Below are positions 32,973 through 42,200 of a stretch of 64,000 bases of DNA, piece by piece (within the stretch, counting starts at the first letter, position 1; each line of letters begins with the position of its first letter). The translations under genes and the position numbers were made by a program. The DNA comes from Streptococcus orisasini (GTDB lineage: Bacteria > Bacillota > Bacilli > Lactobacillales > Streptococcaceae), in contig NZ_BCLE01000022.1 in the NCBI RefSeq assembly GCF_001431045.1, forward strand, positions 34,442 to 98,441, read 5' to 3'. The notes under the pieces are model-generated. The model was not told the origin of the DNA and searched no databases. It saw nothing but the letters and a program-made list of their open reading frames with translations.

Positions 32973-33993
32973 ATGGTGGCTGATTAGCAGTTTTAGTCTT
33001 CTTTTGATTTTGGGCTGCTTTTTAGTTCCTCTGCCTTATTATATGGAAATGCCGGGCGGAGCTTACGATATTCGTACGGTTTTAACTGTTAATAATAAAG
33101 AAGACAAGGAAAAGGGTTCTTATAATTTTGTAGCAGTTGGAGTCAGCAAAGCGACTGTTTTTCAGGTCATTTATGCCTGGCTGACGCCTTTTACAGAAAT
33201 TACCAGTGCTCAGGAAACGACCGGCGGCGTCAGTGATGCAGACTACATACGCATTAATCAGTTTTACATGGAAACCTCGCAAAACGGAGCCATCTATGAA
33301 GCCCTCAATTTAGCTGATAAAAAGGCTAATCTTGATTATATGGGAGTCTATGTTCTCAATGTCAGCCAAAATTCTACCTTTAAAGGTGTTTTAAACATTG
33401 CTGATACGGTAACAGGCGTTAACGGCAAAACCTTTTCCAGCTCAAAGGACCTTATTAAATATGTTTCTAAGCAAAAATTAGGCAGCAAGGTTAGTGTTCA
33501 ATACACTTCTGAAAATAAGAAAAAATCAGCAAAAGGTAAGATTGTCAAATTATCAAACGGGAAAAATGGCATTGGTATTGGTTTGGTTGACCATACTAAG
33601 GTTGCTTCGGACGATAAGATTAAATTCAGTACTGACGGAGTTGGTGGGCCGAGTGCTGGGCTGATGTTCACACTGGATATTTATGATCAGCTTATTGATC
33701 AGGATCTTCGTAAAGGCCGGGTTATTGCAGGAACTGGAACCATTGAAGAAGATGGTAAGGTTGGAAATATTGGTGGCGCCGGAATGAAAGTTGCAGCTGC
33801 TGATAAAATCGATGCGGATATTTTCTTTGTTCCTAATAATCCTCTTGATAAGGCTGTTTTAAAAGAAAATCCTAAAGCTCTAAACAATTATCAGGAAGCT
33901 AAGCAAGCTGCTAAGAAATTAGGCAGCAAAATGAAAATTGTTCCTGTTAAGAATGTAAGGGATGCTATTGATTATTTAAAAACACATCGCTAA
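32950..33993 (+). CDS. Membrane-anchored PDZ/Lon-type (S16) serine protease, YlbL-like
   Basis: The 347-residue protein has one N-terminal membrane anchor (about 8-28, WWLISSFSLLLILGCFLV) followed by an extracellular PDZ domain (about 120-195) and a Lon-like protease domain. The Ser-Lys dyad is Ser235 in GGPSAGL and Lys280 in GAGMKVAAA, 45 residues apart as expected. The likely start is TTG 32950 behind GAGAAAAGG, inside the end of coaD; other frame starts upstream have no ribosome site. In B. subtilis YlbL takes part in division control after DNA damage; the substrate here is unknown. Confidence 0.9.
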   Translation: MKTIKKYKWWLISSFSLLLILGCFLVPLPYYMEMPGGAYDIRTVLTVNNKEDKEKGSYNFVAVGVSKATVFQVIYAWLTPFTEITSAQETTGGVSDADYIRINQFYMETSQNGAIYEALNLADKKANLDYMGVYVLNVSQNSTFKGVLNIADTVTGVNGKTFSSSKDLIKYVSKQKLGSKVSVQYTSENKKKSAKGKIVKLSNGKNGIGIGLVDHTKVASDDKIKFSTDGVGGPSAGLMFTLDIYDQLIDQDLRKGRVIAGTGTIEEDGKVGNIGGAGMKVAAADKIDADIFFVPNNPLDKAVLKENPKALNNYQEAKQAAKKLGSKMKIVPVKNVRDAIDYLKTHR

Positions 33994-33995
33994 AA

Positions 33996-34050
33996 AGAAC
34001 AGAACAAGATCGTTTTCTAGAATAGACGGTTTTGTTCTGTTCTGATTTTG
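33996..34050 (+). terminator. Terminator after the PDZ protease gene
   Basis: AGAACAGAACAAGATCG pairs with CGGTTTTGTTCTGTTCT, followed by a T-rich stretch. Confidence 0.8.
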
Positions 34051-34065
34051 TTTTAACATTTATTT

Positions 34066-34094
34066 TTGGGTATTTGCTGTGAAAGTGCTAAAAT
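34066..34094 (+). promoter_or_regulatory. Promoter of the nucleotidase gene, -10 seven bases before the ATG
   Basis: TTGGGT (34066-34071), 17 bases, then TAAAAT (34089-34094) with a TG extension; the ATG is at 34102. There is little room for a leader. Confidence 0.6.
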
Positions 34095-34101
34095 AGACCA
34101 T

Positions 34102-35433
34102 ATGAAAGAACAGATCCGAATTCTGCATATCAATGATTTACATTCGCATTTTGAGGCTTATCCAAAGATCAAGCGTTTTTTTGATGAGCAGTCAAAAACT
34201 GATAAGGAAGTACTGAAATGTGACCTTGGTGATAATGTGGATAAGAGCCATCCCTTGACTGATGCGACAGCCGGAAAAGCTAATGTAGCATTGATGAATG
34301 ACTTGGGGATTGATTTTGCGACAGTTGGTAATAATGAAGGTATTGGCTTAGCCAAATCTGAGATCAATCAGCTCTATGAAAAAGCTGATTTTCAAGTTGT
34401 TCTGGGCAATCTGACTGACAGGAATGGCCGTCCTGCTTGGGCTGAGCCTTATGTTATTTATGAGACTGAGGCAGGAACGAAGATAGCTTTTTTGGCTTAT
34501 ACCTTTCCTTATTACAAGACTTATCAGCCAAATGGCTGGCAAGTTCATGATGCCATTGCCAGTCTTAAGAGAGATTTGACACTGCCAGAAGTTAAAAAGG
34601 CCGATTTTCGAATTTTACTCAGTCATCTGGGAATTCGTCTGGATGAGAAGATAGCGCGTGACGTTCCTGAAGTTGATTTGATTATCGGGGCTCATACACA
34701 TCATGTATTTGAAGAAGGAGAAGTTATCAAGGGAACCTATCTGGCAGCAGCAGGTCGCTATGGAGATCATGTTGGTCAGATTGATTTAACCTTTAAGGAT
34801 CGTGTGTTAACAGATATGGCTATTGAGGCTGTATCTGTCAGTGACCTGGATGCTGAAAAAGGCGATGCTGATTTTGCAGCAGAACTCTTTCAAGAGGGAG
34901 AAAGACAGCTGGCAGAAGATTTAGTCTGTAAGCTGTCACGAAAACCAACTCAGAAAGAGTGTGCAGAAATGGTCATGGAGGCCATGCTTAAGTCAGCTGA
35001 CGCAGATGTCACAATAATCAATAGCGGTTTAGTCGTTGAACCGTTTGAACAAACGGTGACAAAGGCCAGCCTTCATCAGTCTCTTCCGCATCAGATGCGC
35101 TTAGTCAAATTTCAAGTGACCAAAGCGGAACTTTTAGACATCTGCCGCGATATTTTTTCACAGGCCAATCTGCTGGCTCATCAGCAGATCCGCGGTATGG
35201 GCTTTCGCGGCCGGCAGTTTGGCAAGATTATGACAAATGGTTTTACTTACAAAAATGCAAAAATAGTGTATAATGATAAGGCTACTGGTAAAAAAGATAA
35301 AGTGAGTCTTGTTTTAGTTGATCAGTACTATTTTGCACCCTATTTTACTAGCGTTAATTCGCTTCAGGGGCAGCTGCTTTTTCCTGATTTGCTGAGACAG
35401 ACAGTAGAAAAATATCTGAGAGGAGACCTATGA
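34102..35433 (+). CDS. 5'-nucleotidase/2',3'-cyclic phosphodiesterase family metallophosphatase (YunD-like)
   Basis: This 443-residue protein has an N-terminal calcineurin-like metallophosphoesterase domain with the metal motifs HINDLHSH, CDLGDNVD, VGNNE, LLSHLG and GAHTHH. The C-terminal 5'-nucleotidase domain (about 265-430) contains NSGLV and IRGMGF. It lacks a signal peptide, so it acts in the cytosol, unlike the secreted surface nucleotidases of the same family. The start is MKEQIRILH by conservation. It overlaps the YutD-like gene by four bases. Confidence 0.92.
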   Translation: MKEQIRILHINDLHSHFEAYPKIKRFFDEQSKTDKEVLKCDLGDNVDKSHPLTDATAGKANVALMNDLGIDFATVGNNEGIGLAKSEINQLYEKADFQVVLGNLTDRNGRPAWAEPYVIYETEAGTKIAFLAYTFPYYKTYQPNGWQVHDAIASLKRDLTLPEVKKADFRILLSHLGIRLDEKIARDVPEVDLIIGAHTHHVFEEGEVIKGTYLAAAGRYGDHVGQIDLTFKDRVLTDMAIEAVSVSDLDAEKGDADFAAELFQEGERQLAEDLVCKLSRKPTQKECAEMVMEAMLKSADADVTIINSGLVVEPFEQTVTKASLHQSLPHQMRLVKFQVTKAELLDICRDIFSQANLLAHQQIRGMGFRGRQFGKIMTNGFTYKNAKIVYNDKATGKKDKVSLVLVDQYYFAPYFTSVNSLQGQLLFPDLLRQTVEKYLRGDL

Positions 35434-35972
35434 GGAAAGAAATCTCTCCGGACATGTACAATTACAATAAATTCCCTGGTCCTCAGTTTATCACTTTTGA
35501 CAATCATGTTAAGAGTGATGAGATCGATTTATTGATTTTAGAAAATGTCAAAAATGCTTTTAATGCGACGGTTTTCAGCCAGCGTTTTTCAGAAATTCTG
35601 CTGAAATATGACTATATTGTGGGCGATTGGGGTAATGAACAGCTGCGACTTAAGGGATTTTATAAAGAAAAGTCAAAAGCTAAAAGTCAGCACCCTTATA
35701 TTGGCTTTCTGGATGATTATCTCAAGGAATACTGCAATTTTGGCTGCGCCTATTTTGTTTTGGAAAATCCAAATCCTAAAGAAATCAAAAATGAAGAAGA
35801 TGCTTCTCAAAAACGAAGACGCCGTGATAATCGCAGGAAAAAGCGTTTTAATAAAAATACTAGGATGAATCTTCAAGATAAGCTTCGCCGAGAAAAAGCG
35901 CAGGAGCGTGAAGTCCTGCAGGAAATTCACGAGGCTAAGAAAAATTTTGTCATTAGGAAAAAAGAAAAGTAG
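35430..35972 (+). CDS. YutD-family protein (DUF1027)
   Basis: This 180-residue protein starts within the ATGA overlap of the preceding nucleotidase. The N-terminal ~115 residues match the YutD fold ([43 protein letters not shown]). The C-terminal ~60 residues are a highly basic tail ([16 protein letters not shown]), which suggests nucleic acid or ribosome contact. The function of the family is not established. The yunD-yutD-rlmN order is shared with other streptococci. Confidence 0.9.
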   Translation: MRKEISPDMYNYNKFPGPQFITFDNHVKSDEIDLLILENVKNAFNATVFSQRFSEILLKYDYIVGDWGNEQLRLKGFYKEKSKAKSQHPYIGFLDDYLKEYCNFGCAYFVLENPNPKEIKNEEDASQKRRRRDNRRKKRFNKNTRMNLQDKLRREKAQEREVLQEIHEAKKNFVIRKKEK

Positions 35973-36049
35973 AAAGGACAAAGGAGAGTCTGAAGGGAAT
36001 CGGCAGTTTTTTAATGTTTGCTGGTTTTCAAGGGTTCTTGATAATATTT

Positions 36050-37135
36050 ATGAAACCATCTATTTACGGCCTAACCCGTGATGAATTGATTGACTGGGCA
36101 GTAGAGCACGGAGAAAAGAAATTTCGGGCTGCACAAATTTGGGATTGGCTCTACCGCAAGCGTGTCCAATCTTTTGAAGAAATGACCAATATTTCCAAAG
36201 ATTTTATTGCCGTTTTAAATGACAATTTCTGCCTGAATCCGCTTAAGCAGCGCATTGTTCAAGAATCGGCCGATGGGACTGTCAAATACCTTTTTGAACT
36301 GCCTGATGGTATGCTGATTGAAACGGTGCTTATGCGCCAGCACTATGGGCTTTCAGTCTGTGTCACCACACAGGTTGGCTGCAATATCGGCTGCACTTTC
36401 TGTGCCAGCGGCCTGATTAAAAAGCAGCGCGATCTCAACAATGGAGAAATCACTGCTCAAATTATGCTGGTGCAGAAATATTTTGATGAACGCGGTCAGG
36501 GTGAGCGTGTCAGCCATGTTGTGGTAATGGGAATTGGTGAGCCTTTTGATAATTACGACAATGTCATTAAATTCTTGCGAACCATCAATGATGACAATGG
36601 TCTTGCCATCGGTGCCCGTCATATTACAGTATCAACATCAGGTTTGGCTCATAAAATCAGAGAATTTGCCAATGAAGGTGTCCAGGTTAATCTGGCGGTA
36701 TCCCTACATGCACCCAACAATGAGCTGCGTTCCAGTATTATGCGGATCAATCGTTCTTTCCCCTTGGAAAAGCTTTTTGCAGCTATTGAATACTACATTG
36801 AGACAACCAACCGTCGTGTCACTTTTGAGTATATCATGCTAAATGGGGTCAATGACCATCCTGAAAATGCACAGGAACTGGCTGATTTGACAAAGAAAAT
36901 CCGCAAGCTTTCTTATGTCAACCTCATTCCTTACAACCCTGTGACTGAGCATGATCAATACAGCCGCAGTCCTAAAGAGCGCGTGGACGCTTTTTACGAT
37001 GTGCTTAAGAAAAACGGCGTCAACTGTGTGGTTCGGCAGGAACACGGAACTGATATCGATGCAGCCTGCGGTCAGCTGCGCTCAAATACGATGAAGCGCG
37101 ACCGTCAAAAGGCTGTTGCTGAGGCTGCTCAATAA
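36050..37135 (+). CDS. rlmN: Dual-specificity RNA methyltransferase RlmN
   Basis: This 361-residue radical-SAM enzyme methylates C2 of A2503 in 23S rRNA and A37 of some tRNAs. The iron-sulfur motif is [21 protein letters not shown] (GEP motif) and the conserved C-terminal Cys in DAACGQL are visible. [13 protein letters not shown] is the usual N-terminus, so ATG 36050 is chosen; an ATG 12 codons upstream (36014) would add an odd hydrophobic extension. Neither has a strong ribosome site. The stop overlaps the ATG of the VanZ-family gene (TAATG). Confidence 0.95.
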   Translation: MKPSIYGLTRDELIDWAVEHGEKKFRAAQIWDWLYRKRVQSFEEMTNISKDFIAVLNDNFCLNPLKQRIVQESADGTVKYLFELPDGMLIETVLMRQHYGLSVCVTTQVGCNIGCTFCASGLIKKQRDLNNGEITAQIMLVQKYFDERGQGERVSHVVVMGIGEPFDNYDNVIKFLRTINDDNGLAIGARHITVSTSGLAHKIREFANEGVQVNLAVSLHAPNNELRSSIMRINRSFPLEKLFAAIEYYIETTNRRVTFEYIMLNGVNDHPENAQELADLTKKIRKLSYVNLIPYNPVTEHDQYSRSPKERVDAFYDVLKKNGVNCVVRQEHGTDIDAACGQLRSNTMKRDRQKAVAEAAQ

Positions 37136-37650
37136 TGTCAGGATTTTGGGAGAAAGATGGCGACTTAACGCCTTTGGGAAAAAGTGCAGTCAGATGGGGG
37201 CTCTGTCTTTATGCACTTGCTGTCTGTGCTATGTGCTTTCTGCCGCAGCCTTTTAGGCAGGTCAAAACGCCAGGGATTCAGCACTATGGCCGCCTTGTTG
37301 TTCTTTTAACTCCCTTTAATTCCTTGGTTAATTTTGGGAAAATCAACAGTTTTTGGCGTCTACTTTGGATTTTAGGACAAAATCTCAGCAACATTTTGCT
37401 ACTTTATCCTCTTGCTTTATCTTTGCTTTTGCTGAAAAAAGAACTCCGCAGTTTAAAAAGAATTGCAGTGCTTACTTTTAGCATCAGCTTTTTTATCGAA
37501 GTTAGCCAGCTTCTCTTAGATGCCCTTTTCAATGTCAACCGTGTTTTTGAAATCGATGATTTATGGACCAATACTCTGGGTGGTGTTCTGGCTTTTTACT
37601 CCTACCAGTGGCTGCAAAGAAAAATCAAAGAAAGATCGGCAGTCAGCTGA
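37135..37650 (+). CDS. VanZ-family membrane protein
   Basis: This 171-residue protein has four predicted membrane helices. The VanZ-type features are the LLTPFNSLVNFGK stretch after the second segment, then NILLLYPLALSLLLL and FIEVSQLLLDALFNVNRVFEIDDLWTNT-like C-terminal region (SQL, DDLWTNTLGG). Family members include VanZ (low-level teicoplanin resistance), but the role in streptococci is unknown. It is translationally coupled to rlmN. Confidence 0.9.
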   Translation: MSGFWEKDGDLTPLGKSAVRWGLCLYALAVCAMCFLPQPFRQVKTPGIQHYGRLVVLLTPFNSLVNFGKINSFWRLLWILGQNLSNILLLYPLALSLLLLKKELRSLKRIAVLTFSISFFIEVSQLLLDALFNVNRVFEIDDLWTNTLGGVLAFYSYQWLQRKIKERSAVS

Positions 37651-37651
37651 C

Positions 37652-37682
37652 TTGACTTAGAGTTGACTCTAAGGTTTATAAT
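37652..37682 (+). promoter_or_regulatory. MerR-type promoter (19-bp spacer with palindrome) before the ABC exporter
   Basis: TTGACT (37652-37657) and TATAAT (37677-37682) are separated by 19 bases. The spacer is mostly filled by the perfect palindrome CTTAGAGT-TG-ACTCTAAG (37656-37673). A long spacer carrying the operator is the hallmark of promoters untwisted by MerR-family activators, and this word resembles NmlR/AdhR-type operators. No merR gene is adjacent. Confidence 0.75.
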
Positions 37683-37740
37683 AGCATTATTCCCTCATCG
37701 TGGGGGATTTTTCTTATGATGATTAATAGAAAGGGCAAAG

Positions 37741-39486
37741 ATGTCTGTTATTAAAAATTTATGGTGGTTTTTTAAACTGGAAAAGCGCCGCTATTTGATT
37801 GGGATACTGGCTCTTAGCCTAGTCAGCGTTCTCAACCTGATTCCGCCCAAGGTCATGGGGCATGTTATTGACCATATTACCCGTAAAAGTCTAACGAGAG
37901 AAACGCTTTTGTGGGATCTTTTTTACCTATTGCTATCTGCCTTTGCCATGTATGGGCTGCGCTATGTTTGGCGCATTTATATTTTAGGAACTTCCTACCG
38001 TCTGGGGCAAATTATGCGTTCTCGTCTTTTTGAACATTTTACAAAAATGTCTCCCTCTTTTTACCAGAAATACCGGACAGGAGATTTGATGGCGCATGCG
38101 ACCAATGATATTAACTCCCTGACCCGTCTGGCGGGAGGTGGCGTCATGTCTGCTGTTGATGCTTCAATTACGGCTTTGGTCACCCTAATGACTATGTTTT
38201 TCAGCATTTCCTGGCAGATGACCTTGATTGCAGTGATTCCTTTGCCTCTAATGGCTTTTGCAACCAGCCGTCTGGGACGCAAGACACATGAGAGTTTCAA
38301 GCAGTCTCAGGCTGCTTTTTCAGAGCTTAATAACAAGGTTCAGGAAAGTGTCTCAGGCATCAAGGTAACCAAGTCATTTGGCTATCAGACAGATGAACTA
38401 GCTGCTTTTCAGGAAACAAATGAGATGACTTTTGCTAAAAACATGACGACCATGAAGTATGACAGCATGTTTGATCCCTTGGTGCTCTTGTTTGTAGGGG
38501 CTTCTTATACCTTAACCCTTTTGGTTGGTGCCTTTTTTGTAAAAAATAACCAAGTGACAGTCGGCAGTCTGGTTACTTTTGTGACGTATTTGGATATGCT
38601 GGTCTGGCCTTTGATGGCAATTGGTTTTCTCTTTAATATTGTGCAGCGCGGAGCGGTTTCCTATGAGCGTATCATGAGTCTCTTATCGCAACAATCTGAC
38701 GTTAAAGCTCCAGAAAATCCTCTGCCAGACATTCACAATGGCCGTTTGGAATATGCTATTGAACACTTCAGCTATGATAATGAGGAGACGCTTAATGATA
38801 TCCATTTCACTTTAGAAAAAGGACAGACTTTGGGAATTGTCGGACAGACAGGTTCAGGCAAAACCAGTCTTCTCAAACTCCTTTTGCGTGAGTACGATGT
38901 CAATCAGGGGGCTATCTATCTCAACAGTCATGACATTCGGGACTACCGTCTGACAGACCTGCGCAGTCTCATTGGCTATGTGCCGCAGGATCAAGTTCTC
39001 TTTGCCATGTCTATTTTAGAGAATATCCGCTTTGGCAATCCTCAACTGAGCATGGCAGCAGTTGAAGAAGCTGCCAAATTATCTCAGGTTTATGATGATA
39101 TTGCAGCCATGCCTCAGGGATTTGAAACCATTATCGGTGAAAAAGGGGTCTCTCTTTCTGGCGGACAAAAGCAGCGGATTGCTATGAGCCGTGCCATGAT
39201 TTTAAATCCAGATATTCTCATTCTGGATGATTCCCTGTCAGCGGTTGATGCCAAGACTGAACATGCTATCATTGATAATCTCAAGCAAACACGTAAGGAT
39301 AAAACGACCCTCATAACAGCTCACCGGCTGAGTGCAGTAGTGCATGCTGATCTTATCTTGGTTTTGCAGGACGGTCGGATTATTGAGCGCGGCCGCCATG
39401 ATGACCTTATTCAAACAGGGGGCTGGTATGCAAGAACTTATGAAGCCCAACAATTAGAAATGAAAGGAGACAGTGATGAAGAATAA
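37741..39486 (+). CDS. ABC exporter half-transporter, degenerate-site subunit (MdlA/LmrC-like)
   Basis: This 581-residue protein has six N-terminal membrane helices and a C-terminal ATPase. Walker A is GQTGSGKTSLL and the signature LSGGQKQR. Walker B is ILILDDSLSAVD, with Asp instead of the catalytic Glu, which marks the non-catalytic nucleotide site of heterodimeric exporters. The partner gene overlaps its end by 14 bases. Related pairs (LmrCD, PatAB, MdlAB) export drugs or lipids; the substrate here is unknown. It is driven by the MerR-type promoter. Confidence 0.92.
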   Translation: MSVIKNLWWFFKLEKRRYLIGILALSLVSVLNLIPPKVMGHVIDHITRKSLTRETLLWDLFYLLLSAFAMYGLRYVWRIYILGTSYRLGQIMRSRLFEHFTKMSPSFYQKYRTGDLMAHATNDINSLTRLAGGGVMSAVDASITALVTLMTMFFSISWQMTLIAVIPLPLMAFATSRLGRKTHESFKQSQAAFSELNNKVQESVSGIKVTKSFGYQTDELAAFQETNEMTFAKNMTTMKYDSMFDPLVLLFVGASYTLTLLVGAFFVKNNQVTVGSLVTFVTYLDMLVWPLMAIGFLFNIVQRGAVSYERIMSLLSQQSDVKAPENPLPDIHNGRLEYAIEHFSYDNEETLNDIHFTLEKGQTLGIVGQTGSGKTSLLKLLLREYDVNQGAIYLNSHDIRDYRLTDLRSLIGYVPQDQVLFAMSILENIRFGNPQLSMAAVEEAAKLSQVYDDIAAMPQGFETIIGEKGVSLSGGQKQRIAMSRAMILNPDILILDDSLSAVDAKTEHAIIDNLKQTRKDKTTLITAHRLSAVVHADLILVLQDGRIIERGRHDDLIQTGGWYARTYEAQQLEMKGDSDEE

Positions 39487-41218
39487 CGACCACCAAGGCC
39501 GCGTGTTTCTGCGCTTGATGTCTTATCTAAAGCCTTATAAATGGCTGACTTTTTTTGCCTTGTTCTTTCTCCTTTCAACGACGGTGATTAAAAGTGTCAT
39601 TCCTTTAGTTGCTAGTTATTTTATTGACCATTTTCTGACAAATTTTAACCAAGCTGCTGCTTCGCTTTTGCTGGGTTACTATCTCCTTTATGTTTTGCAG
39701 ACCATTTTACAGTATCTGGGAAACCTGCTTTTTGCCCGTGTTTCCTTCAGCGTTGTGCGCGACATTCGCAAGGACGCTTTTGCCAATATGGAGAAGCTGG
39801 GAATGTCTTACTTTGATAAGACACCAGCAGGCTCCATCGTATCGCGGCTGACCAATGACACTGAGAGCATCAGTGAAATGTTTTCAGGGATTCTGTCCAG
39901 TTTCATTTCTGCAATCTTTATTTTTAGCGTGACCCTCTATACCATGCTGATGCTCAATTATCGCCTGACCTTGCTCGTCATGTTCTTTCTTCCTTTTATT
40001 TTTATTTTGGTCAATCTCTATCGTAAAAAGTCTGTCAGCGTAATAGCCAAAACTCGCAGTCTGTTGAGTGATATTAATACCAACTTGTCGGAAAGTATTG
40101 AGGGCATCAGTATTATCCAGGCCTTTGGTCAGGAAGAGCGTTTGAAAGCGGAATTCGAGACCATCAACGAAGAACACTTTAACTATGCTAATCGTTCAAT
40201 GGCCTTGGACAGTCTTTTTCTGCGTCCGGCCATGTCTCTTTTGAAATTGCTAGCCTATGCCCTGCTGATGGCCTATTTCGGCTTTAACTGGCAAGCAATA
40301 GGGATTTCAGCTGGTATGATGTATGCCTTCATCCAGTATATTAACCGTCTGTTTGACCCTTTGATTGAAGTCACGCAAAACTTTTCGACCCTGCAAACGT
40401 CTATGGTTTCAGCCGGCCGTGTTTTTGATCTGATTGATGAACAAGGCTATGAGCCCGTTCAAGATGAAGGCAATGCTGAAATTACTGCCGGAAATATTGA
40501 ATTTAAAGATGTTTCCTTCTCTTATGATGGAGAAAATCAAATTTTAGACCGCATTTCATTTAAGGTCAGTCAAGGTCAGACCATTGCCTTTGTCGGATCG
40601 ACCGGTTCAGGGAAGTCATCTATTATCAATGTCTTTATGCGCTTCTATGAATTTCAAAAGGGTCAGATTACCATTGATGGAACTGACATCAGAAAATACA
40701 GCCAGAAAGAATTGCGCAAAAATGTCGGCCTAGTTCTGCAGGAACCTTTTCTTTACCATGGGACCATTAAATCCAATATCAAGATGTACCAAGATGTGAG
40801 CGATGAAGATATTAAAGCGGCGGCCCAGTTTGTTGATGCCGATCAGTTTATCCAAAAACTACCGCAGAAGTATGATGAACCCGTCAGCGAACGCGGATCC
40901 AGTTTTTCAACTGGTCAACGGCAGCTTCTGGCCTTTGCCAGAACAGTTGCCAGCGCTCCTAAAATTTTGATTCTGGATGAGGCTACAGCCAATATTGATT
41001 CAGAAACCGAGCAAATTGTTCAGAATTCGCTGGCCAAAATGCGCCAAGGACGGACGACGATTGCTATTGCCCATCGCCTGTCAACTATTCAGGATGCAGA
41101 CTGTATTTATGTCCTTGATAAGGGCAGAATCATCGAGTCAGGCACCCATGATGAGCTGTTGGCCAAAGAAGGAACCTATCACAAAATGTATCAGCTGCAG
41201 GCAGGTATGATGGACTAG
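39473..41218 (+). CDS. ABC exporter half-transporter, catalytic-site subunit (MdlB/LmrD-like)
   Basis: This 581-residue partner of the preceding exporter has six membrane helices, Walker A GSTGSGKSSII and Walker B ILILDEATANID with the catalytic Glu. The signature motif is altered to FSTGQRQ instead of LSGGQ. Combined with the D-type Walker B of the partner, this gives one competent and one degenerate ATP site, as in LmrCD-type heterodimers. ATG 39473 lies inside the upstream gene. A bidirectional terminator follows. Confidence 0.92.
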   Translation: MMKNNDHQGRVFLRLMSYLKPYKWLTFFALFFLLSTTVIKSVIPLVASYFIDHFLTNFNQAAASLLLGYYLLYVLQTILQYLGNLLFARVSFSVVRDIRKDAFANMEKLGMSYFDKTPAGSIVSRLTNDTESISEMFSGILSSFISAIFIFSVTLYTMLMLNYRLTLLVMFFLPFIFILVNLYRKKSVSVIAKTRSLLSDINTNLSESIEGISIIQAFGQEERLKAEFETINEEHFNYANRSMALDSLFLRPAMSLLKLLAYALLMAYFGFNWQAIGISAGMMYAFIQYINRLFDPLIEVTQNFSTLQTSMVSAGRVFDLIDEQGYEPVQDEGNAEITAGNIEFKDVSFSYDGENQILDRISFKVSQGQTIAFVGSTGSGKSSIINVFMRFYEFQKGQITIDGTDIRKYSQKELRKNVGLVLQEPFLYHGTIKSNIKMYQDVSDEDIKAAAQFVDADQFIQKLPQKYDEPVSERGSSFSTGQRQLLAFARTVASAPKILILDEATANIDSETEQIVQNSLAKMRQGRTTIAIAHRLSTIQDADCIYVLDKGRIIESGTHDELLAKEGTYHKMYQLQAGMMD

Positions 41219-41246
41219 GGCAAGTCTGTTTGTAGCCGTTTAGCAA

Positions 41247-41304
41247 AAAAGAGTGAGAAAAATCGATTTCTGCCAAATCTCGATTGAATCTCACTCTTTT
41301 TTTT
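41247..41304. terminator. Bidirectional terminator
   Basis: AAAAAAGAGTGAGA pairs with TCTCACTCTTTTTT. It serves the ABC exporter on the plus strand and the monooxygenase gene on the minus strand. Confidence 0.85.
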
Positions 41305-41311
41305 GGTATTT

Positions 41312-41593
41312 CTATAGCTCTGCAACCTTAATAATAGGATCAGCTGTACTGTAATCTTTTAAATGTTCCATCAAATGAAGAAAATGCGGATTGGTGTTAT
41401 GCTGGTCAATTGCAGCTTGATTTTCCCATTCTTCAACCATGACAAATTGGTTGGGCAGATCCACAGCTTCATACAGCTGGTAATTGTGATTTCCAGTTTC
41501 TGCACGCGATGACTTAATCAGAGGCGTGACATCTGCTAGAAATGCCTCTCTTTTGTCCGCTTTAATAAAAAATGTAGCAGTAATGAGTTTCAT
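41312..41593 (-). CDS. Antibiotic-biosynthesis-monooxygenase-domain protein (YgiN-like)
   Basis: This 93-residue protein is a single ABM ferredoxin-like domain (ITATFFIKADKREAF, then ETGNHNYQLYEAVD, then VMVEEWENQAAIDQH). Such dimeric proteins include quinol monooxygenases and heme-degrading enzymes; the heme-degrader asparagine pattern is not evident, so a specific reaction is not assigned. Minus-strand TGCTATAAT (TATAAT at 41642-41647) with AAAGGAG before the ATG drives it as a single gene. Confidence 0.88.
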   Translation of the reverse strand: MKLITATFFIKADKREAFLADVTPLIKSSRAETGNHNYQLYEAVDLPNQFVMVEEWENQAAIDQHNTNPHFLHLMEHLKDYSTADPIIKVAEL

Positions 41594-41641
41594 TGGAAGT
41601 CTCCTTTCTGACAGGGCATCAGTAGTGTTTGCAACTACTTT

Positions 41642-41650
41642 ATTATAGCA
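41642..41650 (-). promoter_or_regulatory. Extended -10 of the ABM-domain gene
   Basis: On the minus strand TGCTATAAT, 48 bases before the start codon. Between here and the trp promoter at 41872 I see no gene, only AT-rich sequence and a few short inverted repeats (AGCAT/ATGCT at 41647-41660). Confidence 0.55.
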
Positions 41651-41871
41651 TTTTTATGCTTGGCTGACTTGTTTTCTACTGTTACAAAATGTGAGGAAGG
41701 TATTGGTCTTGGTATGAATTAGTTTAATTTCTCTGAAAAACTCCAAAGTCTCAAATTAATACCGACATCACGATAAATGAGTGGTATTTATTGGCGAGCG
41801 AAGTGAGCCTTTGTCTTTAAGCCAAAATTCTGATTTTTTTGGAAATTCAGTAAAAAGTCGTTCAAAAGGGC

Positions 41872-41900
41872 TTGCATTTGTTTTTTAGAAAGTGTATAAT
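41872..41900 (+). promoter_or_regulatory. trp operon promoter
   Basis: TTGCAT (41872-41877) and TATAAT (41895-41900) are 17 bases apart, directly upstream of the T-box leader. Confidence 0.85.
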
Positions 41901-41906
41901 CGTAGG

Positions 41907-42170
41907 CAAATCAGAAAAGTACCAAGGTTTATGTTTTCAGGGAGTCTGTGGTTATTGCGAACAGATAGCAGGATTTTGGGAAGTGGGCTGATTGTCAATA
42001 AAGTGAAGATAAACAATATTCTTCAGGTGTGCACCCCTTACTGTGCAACTCCTTGTTGGAGGAGGTTGAGATGACGGGGAAAGACTATCCTATCCCGTTA
42101 ACTGAGGTGGCACCGTGTTAGCTAGATGTAACGCCCTCACACAGATTTTTCTGTGTGAGGGTTTTTGTAT
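41907..42170 (+). promoter_or_regulatory. T-box leader of the tryptophan operon
   Basis: The leader contains the T-box sequence GAGGTGGCACCGTG (42104-42117), which pairs with the acceptor end of an uncharged tRNA. It is followed by a strong terminator, CCCTCACACAG/CTGTGTGAGGG (42134-42161) and five T. Upstream lie a Stem I-like hairpin (TCTGT...ACAGA near 41946-41966) and several UGG words. I did not resolve which UGG is the specifier; tRNA-Trp is inferred from the genes controlled. Uncharged tRNA-Trp would stabilise the antiterminator and permit transcription. Confidence 0.88.
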
Positions 42171-42200
42171 TTATGTAAAATTTCCCATGTAGGTGCAGTT

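Noticed and set aside
41700..41870. Possible mobile-element remnant before the trp promoter
   Set aside because: No coding similarity or clear terminal repeats could be seen; only low-complexity AT-rich sequence.
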